Notes: generated by a model not told the origin, from the letters alone. DNA of 43,820 bases from CAYLNK01 sp964384675 (GCA_964384675.1 CAYLNK010000012.1:1-43820), one strand, 5' to 3'; positions 1-9,468 are shown, numbered from the stretch's first letter. Program-made: numbers and translations.

Positions 1-89
1 GGCACCCGCTCACACCTGAACAGGTGTTCATCGGTCGCGACGGCCACCACCCCGGCGAGGAGCCCCTTGCTGACGCTGACCTTCTCCAC
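1..89 (-). CDS. Start of an unidentified protein, cut by the window edge
   Basis: On the minus strand a GTG at 89 is preceded by GGGAGG (99-94) at a four-base spacing. It opens a frame of 29 codons with no stop before the edge. The peptide begins VEKVSVSKGLLAGVVAVATD. It would be the next gene downstream of the molybdopterin subunit, about 65 bases past that stop. Too little is visible to name a family. A chance open frame is possible at this G+C. Confidence 0.35.
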   Translation of the reverse strand, partial: MEKVSVSKGLLAGVVAVATDEHLFRCERV

Positions 90-153
90 CCCGCCTCCCG
101 TGCGGCAGGATACTCACCCCCGCGCGCGGCGGGAACCGAGCCGCGACCCGGCG

Positions 154-2319
154 TCAGCCGGCCGGCTGCCGGGCGACCGCCGCCAGCGCCGCCTTGACGC
201 GCTCGGGGGTCATCGGCATCTCGTACAGACGGGCGCCGGTCGCGTCGAAGACGGCATTCGCGACGACCGCCCCCACCGGGACGATCGCCGGCTCGCCTCC
301 TCCCTGCGGGCTCAGCTCGTCGTTCTTCACCAGGATCGTCTCGATCTCCGGCAGGCCCGAGAACCGGGGAAGCTCGTACGTGTCGAAGCCCGTGGTCAGG
401 ATCCGGCCGCCGCTGAATCGGACCTCCTCCGACAGCGTGTAGCCGAGGCCCATCGTGAGGCAGCCCTCCATCTGCATCGTCGCCCCGTCCGGGTTGATGA
501 CGATGCCCATGTCCTGCGCGCAGACGATCCGCTTCACCGTCACCCTACCGGTGGCGCGGTCGACGGTCACCTGGGCCATCAGGGCGACGTAGGTGCCGGC
601 GTCGATCCCGCACGCGACGCCGACGCCGCGCCCGCTCGGGCCCACGGCCTTCGTCCAGCCGAACCGGCCGGCGGCGGTCTCGAGGACGCGGCGCATCCTG
701 GGATCCGACAGGTTCCGGAGCCGGAGCTCGAGCGGATCCACCTTCGCGTGCGCCGCCATCGTGTCGATCTGCGATTCCCGCGCGAAGACGTTGACGTTGG
801 CCCCCGGCGCGCGCCACGGGCCCGTCGCGAAGAGGTGCATCTTCGGCCCGCCGCTCCCCCACCGGCCGTACGTCCGGAGGAGGCAGCTCGGGACGTCGTA
901 GAGCGGCTCCGCGCTCCGCGATCCGGCCGCGTAGACGCGGTAGTCCCAGAGGCTGATCCGGCCCGCGCCATCGAGTCCCGATCGGATCGCGACGACGGCC
1001 GCCGGCCGGAACGCGTCGAGGAAGAACTCCTCGGCGCGGCTCCAGCACACCTGGACGGGCCTGCCGGTGCGCCTCGCGAGCCTCGCCGCCTCGATCGCCT
1101 GCTGCCCGCCGCCGCTCTTGCCTCCGAAGCCCCCTCCCACGAACGGGGTGATGACGCGGACCTTCTCGAGCGAGAGCCCGAGCGCCTGCGCGATCGCCTG
1201 CCGATTCGGGAACGGGGTCTGCGTCGACGTCCAGACCGTCATGGTCCCGGCCTCGAACCGGGCCAGCGCGGTGTGCGTCTCGATCGACGCGTGCGCCCCG
1301 TAGCCGTTCCGGTACGTCCCCTCGAAGAGCGACACCGACCGCTTCTCCCCCTCGGCGAGGTCTCCCCTTCTCTCCTTCTCCTCGCCCTCCCCCGCCACGG
1401 ACACGAGATGAGCGAAGACGGTCTGGTCGTCGAAGGCCGGCTCCGGGACGTCGTACTCGGCCTCGACGAGCGCCAGCGCCTTCTCGGCCGCCTCCGGATC
1501 CGCGTGGAGCACCGCGACGAGGCCTTCCTCCTCGACGACGAGCACGCCCGGCACCCGCGCCGCCGCGGACGTGTCGACGCTCTTCCGCGTGGCGCCGTGG
1601 GCCGGAGGGCGCAGGACCCTGGCGTAGAGCATCCCGGGCAGGCGGATGTCCCCGGCGTACCGGGCCTTGCCGGTCACCTTCACCCGGGCGTCCCGGCGCG
1701 TCTCCGCCTTCCCCATCACCTGGAAGTCGGCGACGGACTTGATGGCGACCTTGCCCTCCAGCTTCCGGACGAGCTTCTCGCCCTTCGCCAGCTGCCCGAA
1801 GGAGACACGCTTCCTCCGATCGGCCGTCACGAAGACGACGCCGTTCTCCACGGTCAGGGCCTCCGGAGGTCTCCCGAGCTTCTCGGAGGCGAGCGACACG
1901 AGGACGCCTTTTTCCTCCGCCGCGGCGGCCCGCAGCGCCGGGCCGAAGAAGCGGGTGGACATCGAGCCGAAGGTGCCCATGTCGAACGGGCAAAGCGCGG
2001 TGTCGCCCATCACCATGTCGATCGAGTCCAGCGACACGCCAAGCTCGTCCGCCGCCATCTGGGCCAGCGACGTGACGATGCCCTGGCCCATCTCGATCTT
2101 CCCGGAGAAGACCGTGACGCGACCGTTCGCGCCGATCCGCAGGTAGGCGTTGACGTCGGTCGGGTACGAACGAGTCCGGGCCTCCTGCCCGAGGAGGTCC
2201 CAGGCGTCGGTGCTGAAGAGGACGACGATCCCGCCGCCGAGGAGCCTCAGGAAGTCGCGGCGGCCGAGCGACCCCGCCGACGAGCGGAGAGAAGCGAGTG
2301 GGCCGTTGACGTCGTTCAT
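154..2319 (-). CDS. Xanthine dehydrogenase-family molybdopterin-binding subunit, Tat-exported (isoquinoline 1-oxidoreductase beta type)
   Basis: Large catalytic subunit of a molybdenum hydroxylase, 721 residues. The N-terminus has a twin-arginine signal (R20-R21-D-F-L followed by a Gly/Leu/Val-rich stretch), so the folded enzyme is probably exported to the periplasm. The motif SGKIEMGQG (about residues 65-75), the GGGFGGKSGG loop in the middle and a GGGEPAI motif near the C-terminus are those of this family; Glu676 in the last corresponds to the base-catalytic glutamate. The size and single-chain form fit the IorB/aldehyde dehydrogenase type rather than cytoplasmic XdhB. The ATG at 2319 is chosen because it places the Tat signal at the N-terminus and follows the [2Fe-2S] subunit stop by 8 bases. 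The frame stays open far upstream, but only as a shadow of the partner gene. The substrate (aldehyde, N-heterocycle or other) cannot be read from the sequence. Confidence 0.93.
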   Translation of the reverse strand: MNDVNGPLASLRSSAGSLGRRDFLRLLGGGIVVLFSTDAWDLLGQEARTRSYPTDVNAYLRIGANGRVTVFSGKIEMGQGIVTSLAQMAADELGVSLDSIDMVMGDTALCPFDMGTFGSMSTRFFGPALRAAAAEEKGVLVSLASEKLGRPPEALTVENGVVFVTADRRKRVSFGQLAKGEKLVRKLEGKVAIKSVADFQVMGKAETRRDARVKVTGKARYAGDIRLPGMLYARVLRPPAHGATRKSVDTSAAARVPGVLVVEEEGLVAVLHADPEAAEKALALVEAEYDVPEPAFDDQTVFAHLVSVAGEGEEKERRGDLAEGEKRSVSLFEGTYRNGYGAHASIETHTALARFEAGTMTVWTSTQTPFPNRQAIAQALGLSLEKVRVITPFVGGGFGGKSGGGQQAIEAARLARRTGRPVQVCWSRAEEFFLDAFRPAAVVAIRSGLDGAGRISLWDYRVYAAGSRSAEPLYDVPSCLLRTYGRWGSGGPKMHLFATGPWRAPGANVNVFARESQIDTMAAHAKVDPLELRLRNLSDPRMRRVLETAAGRFGWTKAVGPSGRGVGVACGIDAGTYVALMAQVTVDRATGRVTVKRIVCAQDMGIVINPDGATMQMEGCLTMGLGYTLSEEVRFSGGRILTTGFDTYELPRFSGLPEIETILVKNDELSPQGGGEPAIVPVGAVVANAVFDATGARLYEMPMTPERVKAALAAVARQPAG

Positions 2320-2327
2320 GACTCGCC

Positions 2328-2792
2328 TCACCCGAGCGCCGACACGCGCTCGATGGCCTTGACGATCCGGTGGTGGGCGGCACAGCGGCAGAGGTTGCCG
2401 TCCATCCCGGCCTGGATCTGGCTTCGATCCGGCTTCGGCGTCCTCAGCAGGAGCGCGTAGGCGTTCATGATCATGCCGGGCGTACAGAAGCCGCACTGCA
2501 GGCCCCCGACGTCGGCGAACGCCTCCTGGAGGGGGTGGAGCTTGCCTCCCGTCTCCAGACCCTCGATCGTGGTGACGTTCTTGCCGCCCACCGACTTCAC
2601 CGGCAGCTGGCACGACCTCACCGCCTCCCCGTCGACGACGACGGTGCACGCGCCGCAGAGGCTCTCCCCGCAGCCGTACTTCGTCCCGGTGAGGCCGAGG
2701 TCGGTGCGCAGCACAAAGAGCAGCGTGCGGTCCGCTTCGGCGCGCAGCCGGACGGGCTTGCCGTTGAGCCTGAACGAAATGGTCTCTTTCAT
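2328..2792 (-). CDS. (2Fe-2S)-binding subunit of the molybdenum hydroxylase (IorA/CoxS type)
   Basis: Small electron-transfer subunit, 154 residues, the usual family length. The plant-ferredoxin-like cluster is bound by Cys41, Cys46, Cys49 and Cys61 (CGESLCGAC...C). The second, all-alpha cluster is bound by Cys100, Cys103, Cys135 and Cys137 (CGFC ... CRC). It would pass electrons from the molybdopterin subunit, encoded 8 bases downstream, to an external acceptor; no FAD subunit is present, as expected for the IorAB type. It has no signal peptide, so it would be carried out with its Tat-tagged partner. Its ATG overlaps the stop of the upstream P-type ATPase as ATGA (2792-2789), so translation of the two is probably coupled. 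Confidence 0.95.
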   Translation of the reverse strand: MKETISFRLNGKPVRLRAEADRTLLFVLRTDLGLTGTKYGCGESLCGACTVVVDGEAVRSCQLPVKSVGGKNVTTIEGLETGGKLHPLQEAFADVGGLQCGFCTPGMIMNAYALLLRTPKPDRSQIQAGMDGNLCRCAAHHRIVKAIERVSALG

Positions 2793-5458
2793 GCTGGTCC
2801 TCCCTGTCTCGTTGTTTGGTCAGCCGCCGGCCGCACCAGCCGTTTTCGCGCGAGGTCGACCAGGAAGAGGATCGGGGCCCCCACCGCCGCCAGGCCCACG
2901 AGCCACGGGGCCACCGGCCCCGTCCCGAGCACCGCGCCGAGCGGAGCCCAGTACGGCACCGCGAACGCGAAGGCGAGCTCGAGCGCGACACCGGCGAGGA
3001 GCAGAGGATTGCTGAGGAGGCCGCGGTCGAGCCCGGACCGCTCTTCGTAGCGGCGCCCGACCAGGTTGGCTATCTGGCTGAAGACCACCGAGACGAGCGT
3101 CAGTCCGGTGGCGGCGCGATAGAGGGGATCGCCGGCGCCGAGGACCTGCCCGTAGCGCCAGCCGCCCAGGTGGAGGACGAGGAAGAACACCAGCATCGCC
3201 CAGACGGCCTCGAGCAGCCCCAGGAACACGTAGCTGCGCACCAGCAGCGGCGTGTCGAGGAGGCGCCCGTTGCGTCCGCGGGGCGGACGGTTCATCGCCT
3301 CGCCGTCGGGCGGCTCCTGGCCGAGGGCGATCGCCGGGAGGAGATCGCTGCCGAGGTCGATGCACAGGATCTGCAGGACCGTGAGCCCGAGCGGCACCGG
3401 GAGCACCACGTAGGCCAGGAAGGGCACGATCTCCGGAGTGTTGCTGGCGAGCACGTAGCTCGTGAACTTCCTCATGTTGGCAAAGACCGTACGCCCCTCC
3501 TCGACGCCGGCCACGAGGCTCGCGAAATCGTCGTCGAGGAGGACGATCTGGGCCGCCTCCCTGGCCACGTCGGTGCCGGCCGCCCCCATGGCGATCCCCA
3601 CGTCGGCGGCGCGGAGCGCCGGCGCGTCGTTCACGCCGTCGCCGGTCATCGCGACCAGGAGCCCCATCCGCTTCAGGGCGCCGACGATCTTCAGCTTCTG
3701 CTCCGGCGTCGTGCGCGCGAAGACGTTCAGGCCGCCCCGCAGGCGCTCGACCAGCTCGTTCTCGCGGAGCCGCTCGAGGAGGTCGCCGGTGAGCACGGCA
3801 TCGGCGCCGGCGTCCGCCGGCAGGATGCCGGCGAGCCCGGCGATGGCGCGCGCCGTGTCCGGGTGGTCGCCGGTGATCAGGATCACCAGTATACCGGCGT
3901 CGCGGCAGCGCGCGACCGCGTCCGTGACCCCGTCGCGCAGGGGGTCGGACAGGCAGAGGAGGCCGAGCAGGTCGAGCCGCTGCTCGAGGTCGGACTCGGG
4001 CGCCTCCACCTCCGCCGGGGCGAGCGTGCGCGAGGCCACCGCCACGATCCGGAGCCCCCGGGACGCCAGCCTCTTCACCGAGGCGTCCCCGAGGGCGAGC
4101 GCTTCGGGCGGCAGCGACAGGTGCGGACGCAGGGCCTCCCAGGCGCCCTTGACGGCGTAGAGCCGCTCCCCGCCGCGCGCGAGCGCTCCCGCGGCCCGCC
4201 GCCGCTCCACGTCGAAAGCGACGTGGCGGACGACCCGGAGCGAGAGGGCGACGGGGTCTTCCCCCGCCAGCCGTAGCGCCGTCGCGACCGCGACGTCGAG
4301 AGGATCGCCGGTGAGCGCGCCGGCCTGCTCGTGGATCTCCGAAGCCGCCACCGCGGCCTCGAGCAGGCTCCGTCGCGGGGCGTCGGCGAGCGGCTCGCCG
4401 GTGAGCCCGTCGACGACCCCCGTCACCGCGAGCTCGTTCCGGGTCAGGGTCCCCGTCTTGTCCGTGCAGATCACCTCGACCGAGCCGAGCCCCTCGACGG
4501 CGTTCAGGCTCTTCACCAGGACCTTCTTCCTCGAGAGGCGCATCCCGCCCATGGCGAGAGCCAGCGTGAGCGTCGGCAGGAGGCCCTCGGGCACGCACGC
4601 GACCGTGATCCCGAGCATGAACACCACGTTCACCCAGAGCGGGCGCCCGATGGCGAGGCCGTAGGCGAAGAACGCCAGCCCCAGCACCACCGCCACCGCG
4701 GTGAGGATCCGCACCGTCCGCGTCACCTCGCGCTCCAGCGGTGTCGGGGGCCGGCGGACCTCGACGCTCAGAGCGGCGATCTTGCCGAACTCGGTGCGCC
4801 GCCCGGTCGCGTAGACGACGGCGGCCCCCCATCCGCGCAGAACCGAGCAGCCGGCGAAGACCAGGTTCGGGCTGTCCACGAGACCGCCCGCGGCGACCCG
4901 TTCGGCCCGGAGGCTCACGTGGCGCGACTCGCCGGTGAGCGGCGCGTTGCTGGCCAGCAGGCCCCGGCACTCGATCAGGCGCGCGTCCGCCGGAAGGCGG
5001 TCGCCCTCGGAGAGGAGCAGGACGTCGCCGGGCACGAGCCCCTCGGTGAGAACCTCCTGCTCGGCCCCGCCGCGCCGGACGGTGATCCGCTGCGGCAGCA
5101 TCTGGCGCAGGGCGTCCATCGCCCGCTCGGCGCGCATGGCCTGGGCGAACGTGAAGAGCGCGTTCAGGACGGCCACGCTCGCGAGCGCCCAGCCCAGCAC
5201 GGCCATCCCCTCCCCGGGCGCCATGCGATCGGCGACGAAGCAGAGCACGGCGGAGACGTCGAGGAGGATGCTGAAGAGGTTGGTGAACTGCCTGGCGAGG
5301 AGGCGGAGCCACTGCAGCCGGGGCGGAGCCGAAAGCGTGTTCGGACCGAGCTCGGCGAGGCGCGCGGCCACCTCGTCGGGATGGAGCCCCTCGGGTCGGC
5401 TGCGCAGGAGGGAGAGGACCTCGCCCACGTCGAGGTTCTGGATCTGGCGGTCGATCAC
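2789..5458 (-). CDS. P2-type cation-transporting ATPase, resembling Na+/K+-ATPase in its ion-site motifs
   Basis: Integral membrane P-type ATPase of 889 residues. The N-terminal cation-ATPase domain is followed by LTGES (actuator), the phosphorylation motif DKTGTLT with Asp333, TGDHPDTA and MTGDGVNDAPAL (hinge). Helix M4 carries VPEGLLPT, M5 carries SNTPEIVPF and M6 carries CIDLGSDLLPA. The last two closely follow the SNIPEITPF and double-Asp M6 motifs of Na+/K+-ATPases, so monovalent cation transport is my inference; a Ca2+ pump is the alternative. There is no heavy-metal CPC motif and no N-terminal metal-binding domain. Translation starts at a GTG (5458), 4 bases after the stress-protein stop. 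The 3' end overlaps the [2Fe-2S] subunit start by 4 bases, so this is the middle of an operon. Confidence 0.93.
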   Translation of the reverse strand: MIDRQIQNLDVGEVLSLLRSRPEGLHPDEVAARLAELGPNTLSAPPRLQWLRLLARQFTNLFSILLDVSAVLCFVADRMAPGEGMAVLGWALASVAVLNALFTFAQAMRAERAMDALRQMLPQRITVRRGGAEQEVLTEGLVPGDVLLLSEGDRLPADARLIECRGLLASNAPLTGESRHVSLRAERVAAGGLVDSPNLVFAGCSVLRGWGAAVVYATGRRTEFGKIAALSVEVRRPPTPLEREVTRTVRILTAVAVVLGLAFFAYGLAIGRPLWVNVVFMLGITVACVPEGLLPTLTLALAMGGMRLSRKKVLVKSLNAVEGLGSVEVICTDKTGTLTRNELAVTGVVDGLTGEPLADAPRRSLLEAAVAASEIHEQAGALTGDPLDVAVATALRLAGEDPVALSLRVVRHVAFDVERRRAAGALARGGERLYAVKGAWEALRPHLSLPPEALALGDASVKRLASRGLRIVAVASRTLAPAEVEAPESDLEQRLDLLGLLCLSDPLRDGVTDAVARCRDAGILVILITGDHPDTARAIAGLAGILPADAGADAVLTGDLLERLRENELVERLRGGLNVFARTTPEQKLKIVGALKRMGLLVAMTGDGVNDAPALRAADVGIAMGAAGTDVAREAAQIVLLDDDFASLVAGVEEGRTVFANMRKFTSYVLASNTPEIVPFLAYVVLPVPLGLTVLQILCIDLGSDLLPAIALGQEPPDGEAMNRPPRGRNGRLLDTPLLVRSYVFLGLLEAVWAMLVFFLVLHLGGWRYGQVLGAGDPLYRAATGLTLVSVVFSQIANLVGRRYEERSGLDRGLLSNPLLLAGVALELAFAFAVPYWAPLGAVLGTGPVAPWLVGLAAVGAPILFLVDLARKRLVRPAADQTTRQGGPA

Positions 5459-5462
5459 CCGA

Positions 5463-6311
5463 TCACTCCACGCTCCGATAGACGGCCACGTCCGCGGGCG
5501 GGTCGCGCAGGATGCGCTCGATGACGTCGCCCCGGAGGATCCGCCGGGGCAGCGTGCGGTCCGAGGCGGCGAGCGCGATCAGGCGGGCCCGGCTCTTCCC
5601 CGCGTGGACCAGGATCTCCCGCGCCCGGTCGTCCGAGAGGACGACGCTGGCATCCATCGCGACCCGGGCCGGCGCGAGGGCCTCTCGCAGCTCCTCCTCC
5701 GCGCGGGCCACGAAGGCCCGTCCACCGGCAAGCAGCTCCTGCAACGCCTCGTGGCCGGGGTCGAGCGACCCGAGCCGCGGCGGCTCGCGGACGAAGAGCA
5801 CGTGCAGGTGGCAGAGGTCGGGGCCCAGCAGACGGAGGAGCGGGGCCGCCCGGGCCACGTCGCGGGGGTGGCCCGCGAGCGGGAGGAGCACGCGGCCGGG
5901 CTGGCCGAGGATGCCCGGGTGGACGACCCGCAGGGCGACGACGCCGAATCGCGCGGCCTGGAGAAGGCGGACCGGAACGGTTCCGACGAGGAAGCCCAGG
6001 CTCCGCGCGCGGGCCCGGGTGCCGCAGATCAGCGTCGTCCCGGAACCGGCCGGGACCAGGTCCATCAGCCGTCTGGCGATGCCCGCGGCCCCCGCGGTCC
6101 CGGGCCCGTGGAGCTCGGGCTCGAGAGCCACGCCGAGCAGGCGGCACTCCCGATCGATGTGCTCGATCCCCTCCAGCAGGTGCGGCTTCGGCGAGCCCTC
6201 GTGCACGTGCAGCAGCCGCAGCCGGCGCTCGCGGGTGCTGGCCGCGAACCGCGCGGCGTAGTGCGCGACCCAGTCCCCGTTGAGAGAACCGTCGTACGCG
6301 AAGACCAGCAC
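5463..6311 (-). CDS. Universal stress protein, tandem-domain
   Basis: Cytoplasmic protein of 282 residues made of two UspA-like halves. The first opens with the strand VLVFAYDGS. It holds a degenerate nucleotide-binding signature, GTRA...GT followed by VPVRLLQ, where the second Gly of the classic G-2x-G-9x-G(S/T) pattern is Ala. The second half (VLLPLAGHP ... LIALAASDRT ... DVIERILRDPPADVAVYRS) lacks a clear copy. The start is a GTG at 6311 with GGGAGG just upstream; no ATG is in a better place. It is the first gene of the operon leading into the P-type ATPase, with a 4-base gap. In bacteria Usp domains often sit next to or inside ion transporters as nucleotide sensors, so regulation of the pump is a reasonable inference. 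Confidence 0.85.
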   Translation of the reverse strand: MLVFAYDGSLNGDWVAHYAARFAASTRERRLRLLHVHEGSPKPHLLEGIEHIDRECRLLGVALEPELHGPGTAGAAGIARRLMDLVPAGSGTTLICGTRARARSLGFLVGTVPVRLLQAARFGVVALRVVHPGILGQPGRVLLPLAGHPRDVARAAPLLRLLGPDLCHLHVLFVREPPRLGSLDPGHEALQELLAGGRAFVARAEEELREALAPARVAMDASVVLSDDRAREILVHAGKSRARLIALAASDRTLPRRILRGDVIERILRDPPADVAVYRSVE

Positions 6312-6409
6312 GGCACCTCCCGAGGCGCGTCCGCCCGTACTCACGCGCGGTCCGCCTCCCGGGCGAGCCGATCGTACGCGCAATCCGTCGGGAGGGAGGC
6401 CCCGCCGGC

Positions 6410-9400
6410 CTACGACCGTACGCAGTTCCGGCCGTCGTGCTTGGCCTGGTAGAGCGCCCGGTCGGCGGCGCCGACGAGGTCGGCCGGAGACGTCCCGACC
6501 GCGGGGCTCATCGAGGCCACGCCGACGCTCACGGTCACGACGGCCCTCTGGCCCGATCCGGGATGCGGGAGCGCCAGGTCCGCGACGGTCCGTCGCACGT
6601 GCTCTGCCGACGAGAGCGCCGCCTCGAGGGCCACGCCCGGGAGGATCACGCCGAACTCCTCGCCGCCGTAGCGCGCCACCAGCTCTCCGGCGCGCGTGTG
6701 GGCGGCGACGACGGCTCGGGCGACGGCCTTGAGGCACTCGTCCCCGGCCGGGTGCCCCAGCTGGTCGTTGTAGACCTTGAAGTGGTCGACGTCGAGGAGC
6801 AGGAAAGACAGCGGCGTCCGCGTCCTCACCGCGCGCCGCCACTCCTCGTCGAGCGTCTCGTCGAGGCGTCGACGGTTCGGCACGCCGGTGAGCGCGTCCT
6901 CCCGCGAGAGCCGGGCCAGCCGTTCGCTCGCGGCGGCCAGCTCCGCCGTGCGCGCCGCCACGATGCGCTCCAGCTCGGCCTTCTGCCGCGAGACCCGCTT
7001 CATCCGATCGAGGTAGAAGAGCGGTCCGGCCAGGGCGAAGAAGGCGACGACGGCGATCCGCACCCAGAGCCGCTGCCACAGGGCGGGGAGAACCACGACC
7101 GGGATCTCGAGGGGCGGGCTCTGGAGGCCCGCGTGATCCATGGCTTCAACGCGCAGGACGAAGTGCCCGGGGGGCAGGGCCCCGAAGACCCGCGTCGTCT
7201 GCCGTACCCAGGGACCCGGCCGAGGGTCGTAGCCGACGAGCTCGGTGCGGAAGCGGGACTCGGCCTCCCGGTGCCAGGCGAGGAGGGCGAAGTCGACGCG
7301 CAGCTCGCGGGCCCCGGGCGGAAGGACGACGGCCGCGGGATCGACCTCCTGGCGGTCCACCTGCAGGTGGGTGAGTCGCAGCGGCTTCGCCCGTCGATCC
7401 CGCACGTCGCCGTCGGGGTCGTAGACGGCGAGCCCGCCCAGCGTCCCCGTCCAGAAGCGGTCGTGGGCGTCGACGAGCTGGGCGTTCGTATTGCACTCCT
7501 CGTGCACCATCCCGTCGCGGCGCCCGAAGACGCGTTCGCGGAATCCGCCGGCCGGCTCCGGCACCAGGAGCTGGACGCCGTTGTTCGTGGAGATGTAGAT
7601 GCGCCCCTCGGAGTCGCGTTGCGCTCCGTACACGGCCGGGTCCGGCGGTTTCGGGAGCTCGCGGGACGGAAGCACCCGCGGGGTCCGCGGATCCGAGACG
7701 TCGATGCGGACGACCCCGGCGCGGGCGCTTCCGGCCCAGAGCACGGCCCGTCCGTCGCCTTCCGGGAGGAGCGTCAGGCCCGTCAGCTCGACGTCGGGCA
7801 GCCCCGCTTCGCGCCCCAGGAGCGTCCACCGCTCACCATCGAGGCGGGCGAGCCCCTGGTTGCTCGTCGCCCAGAGCCAGGAGCGTCCCTCACCATCGAT
7901 CTGCTCCACCAGCTTCACGGTCCGCCACTGGCCGATGACGCCCTCGGGCCGATAGGCCGACCAGCGCCCCTCGCAGAGGCGATAGATGCCGCTCTGACGC
8001 GTCGCGATCCATCGCTCGTACCGCCCTCCGACGGTGCGGGCGAGAAGGTCCATCACCGCCTGCCCCGCGTGCTTCTCCCACGGTGTGGGGACCCTCTGGA
8101 AGCGAGGTCCCTCTTCGGCACGGAAGAGCTCCCCTCCCGTCGCTCCTATCCAGAGCACGTGACGCCCCGCCTCGTCGGGCGCACGCACCACGAGGCGGAG
8201 GTCCGACGCGGGAAGCCCGCCGTTTGCCGGGTTGAACGTCCGCCAGCGCCCGCCCTCGTAGAGGCCGAGGCCGTCCTGCGTCGAGGCGACCCAGAGCCGC
8301 TCGCCTCCTCTGCCGTCCGGCTCCACGAGCACGCCGAAGACGCCGATGGAGCTCGCGCCCAGGAGCGAGGCGATCTGCCACGAGCCCCCCCCCGCCACGG
8401 TCCGCGCCACGCCCCCATCCGTCGCGATCCAGAGCACGTCGACCCCCGACGGGCTGCGCCAGACGTGGAGGTTCCGGATGACGTCCGAGGGCAAGCCGTG
8501 GCGCCGGTCGAAGAGCTGGGCCTCGTCGCCGTGGATCCGGACCAGGCCGCTGCGGGTGGCCGCCCAGACGACGCGCTCGCCCCCGGGGAGTGACGTCGCC
8601 TTCAGCCGGTAGACGAGGTTCGAGCGCAGGTCGCCGCTCTCCAGCGTCCAGGCGGTGATCCCCGCATCCGTCAACCGCACGACGCCCAGGCCGAAGGTCG
8701 CGATCCAGAGCTCCTCGCGTCCGCCCGAGCGCGTCACCAGGAGGTCCTCGACCTGCGACGGATCGAAGCCGGGAGCGCGGAAGTGGCGCCAGGGGCCGCC
8801 CTCCTCCCGGTACCAGACGCCCTCGTTGAACGTCGCCACCCAGAGCCTCTCGTGCCCGCCGAGCTCGTGCGTCCGCGCGATGCTGATGAGCATCCCGTTC
8901 GGCAGCTCGCCGTTCCCGGGCTCCGGCTGCCATCGCCCCGCGACCCGGCGGAACAGGCCGGCGTCGATCGAGAGCGCCCAGGTCGTCACCCGGCCCTCCC
9001 GGTCGGAGGTCTCGGCGACACGCCGGACGTGATCGGTCGCGATCCCGGCCCCAGGACCTTCCCGGCTCCATCGCTTGCCGTCGTAGCGCGCGAGGCCCTC
9101 GTCGTTGAGCGGCGACCAGAACGTGCGCTCGTGGTCGAGAAAGAGGTCGCGACCCTGGCCCCCGACCGCGGGCGCGGCAACGGGCTCCCAGCGGCGCCCG
9201 TCGTAGCGGGCGAGCCCGGCGGGCGAGGCGAGCCAGACGAAGCCGTCGGCATCGGTCGCGAGAGCGACCACCGCAGACTCGGGCACGCCGTCGCCGGTCG
9301 TGAACGTCGTGAACGTCGGGGCCCCGAGCGCGAAGAGGTCGAGCGGCCTGGGCTCGCCTCCGGAAGACGCCCGTGCTCCCGGCGATCCCGCGCCCAAGAG

Positions 9401-9430
9401 GACGACGAGGAGCAGGCGCAGGGCTGTCAT
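6410..9430 (-). CDS. Periplasmic-propeller diguanylate cyclase (Reg_prop, Y_Y_Y, GGDEF)
   Basis: Membrane-bound sensor of 1006 residues predicted to make cyclic di-GMP. A signal peptide (MTALRLLLVVLLGAG, cleavage near residues 20-25) leads into about 700 residues of LW-type propeller units (repeated LWIA/LWVA and YDGRRW-like blades). A Y_Y_Y domain follows (near 7150-7400), then one membrane helix (near 7020-7080) and a short coiled coil. The C-terminal GGDEF domain has the active site GGEEF (residues 922-926). The inhibitory I-site position reads RAGE instead of RxxD, so product inhibition may be weak. The ATG at 9430 is the one that exposes the signal peptide; the frame upstream is shadow. 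It lies 38 bases downstream of the FAD oxidoreductase on the same strand. The ligand is unknown; many LW propellers of this type sense polysaccharide fragments. Confidence 0.93.
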   Translation of the reverse strand: MTALRLLLVVLLGAGSPGARASSGGEPRPLDLFALGAPTFTTFTTGDGVPESAVVALATDADGFVWLASPAGLARYDGRRWEPVAAPAVGGQGRDLFLDHERTFWSPLNDEGLARYDGKRWSREGPGAGIATDHVRRVAETSDREGRVTTWALSIDAGLFRRVAGRWQPEPGNGELPNGMLISIARTHELGGHERLWVATFNEGVWYREEGGPWRHFRAPGFDPSQVEDLLVTRSGGREELWIATFGLGVVRLTDAGITAWTLESGDLRSNLVYRLKATSLPGGERVVWAATRSGLVRIHGDEAQLFDRRHGLPSDVIRNLHVWRSPSGVDVLWIATDGGVARTVAGGGSWQIASLLGASSIGVFGVLVEPDGRGGERLWVASTQDGLGLYEGGRWRTFNPANGGLPASDLRLVVRAPDEAGRHVLWIGATGGELFRAEEGPRFQRVPTPWEKHAGQAVMDLLARTVGGRYERWIATRQSGIYRLCEGRWSAYRPEGVIGQWRTVKLVEQIDGEGRSWLWATSNQGLARLDGERWTLLGREAGLPDVELTGLTLLPEGDGRAVLWAGSARAGVVRIDVSDPRTPRVLPSRELPKPPDPAVYGAQRDSEGRIYISTNNGVQLLVPEPAGGFRERVFGRRDGMVHEECNTNAQLVDAHDRFWTGTLGGLAVYDPDGDVRDRRAKPLRLTHLQVDRQEVDPAAVVLPPGARELRVDFALLAWHREAESRFRTELVGYDPRPGPWVRQTTRVFGALPPGHFVLRVEAMDHAGLQSPPLEIPVVVLPALWQRLWVRIAVVAFFALAGPLFYLDRMKRVSRQKAELERIVAARTAELAAASERLARLSREDALTGVPNRRRLDETLDEEWRRAVRTRTPLSFLLLDVDHFKVYNDQLGHPAGDECLKAVARAVVAAHTRAGELVARYGGEEFGVILPGVALEAALSSAEHVRRTVADLALPHPGSGQRAVVTVSVGVASMSPAVGTSPADLVGAADRALYQAKHDGRNCVRS

Positions 9431-9468
9431 CGAGACCCGGAATCTACCCTGTTCGTGCCGGACGAGGC

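Noticed and set aside
12..27. Palindrome ACACCTG-AA-CAGGTGT
   Set aside because: Seven-base arms with a 2-base centre look like an operator, but the sequence lies inside the probable coding start of the edge gene, and no promoter is nearby.
67..2460. A 797-codon plus-strand frame opposite the molybdopterin subunit
   Set aside because: It is the antisense image of a well-conserved enzyme gene and shows only Arg/Asp/Pro-rich sequence.
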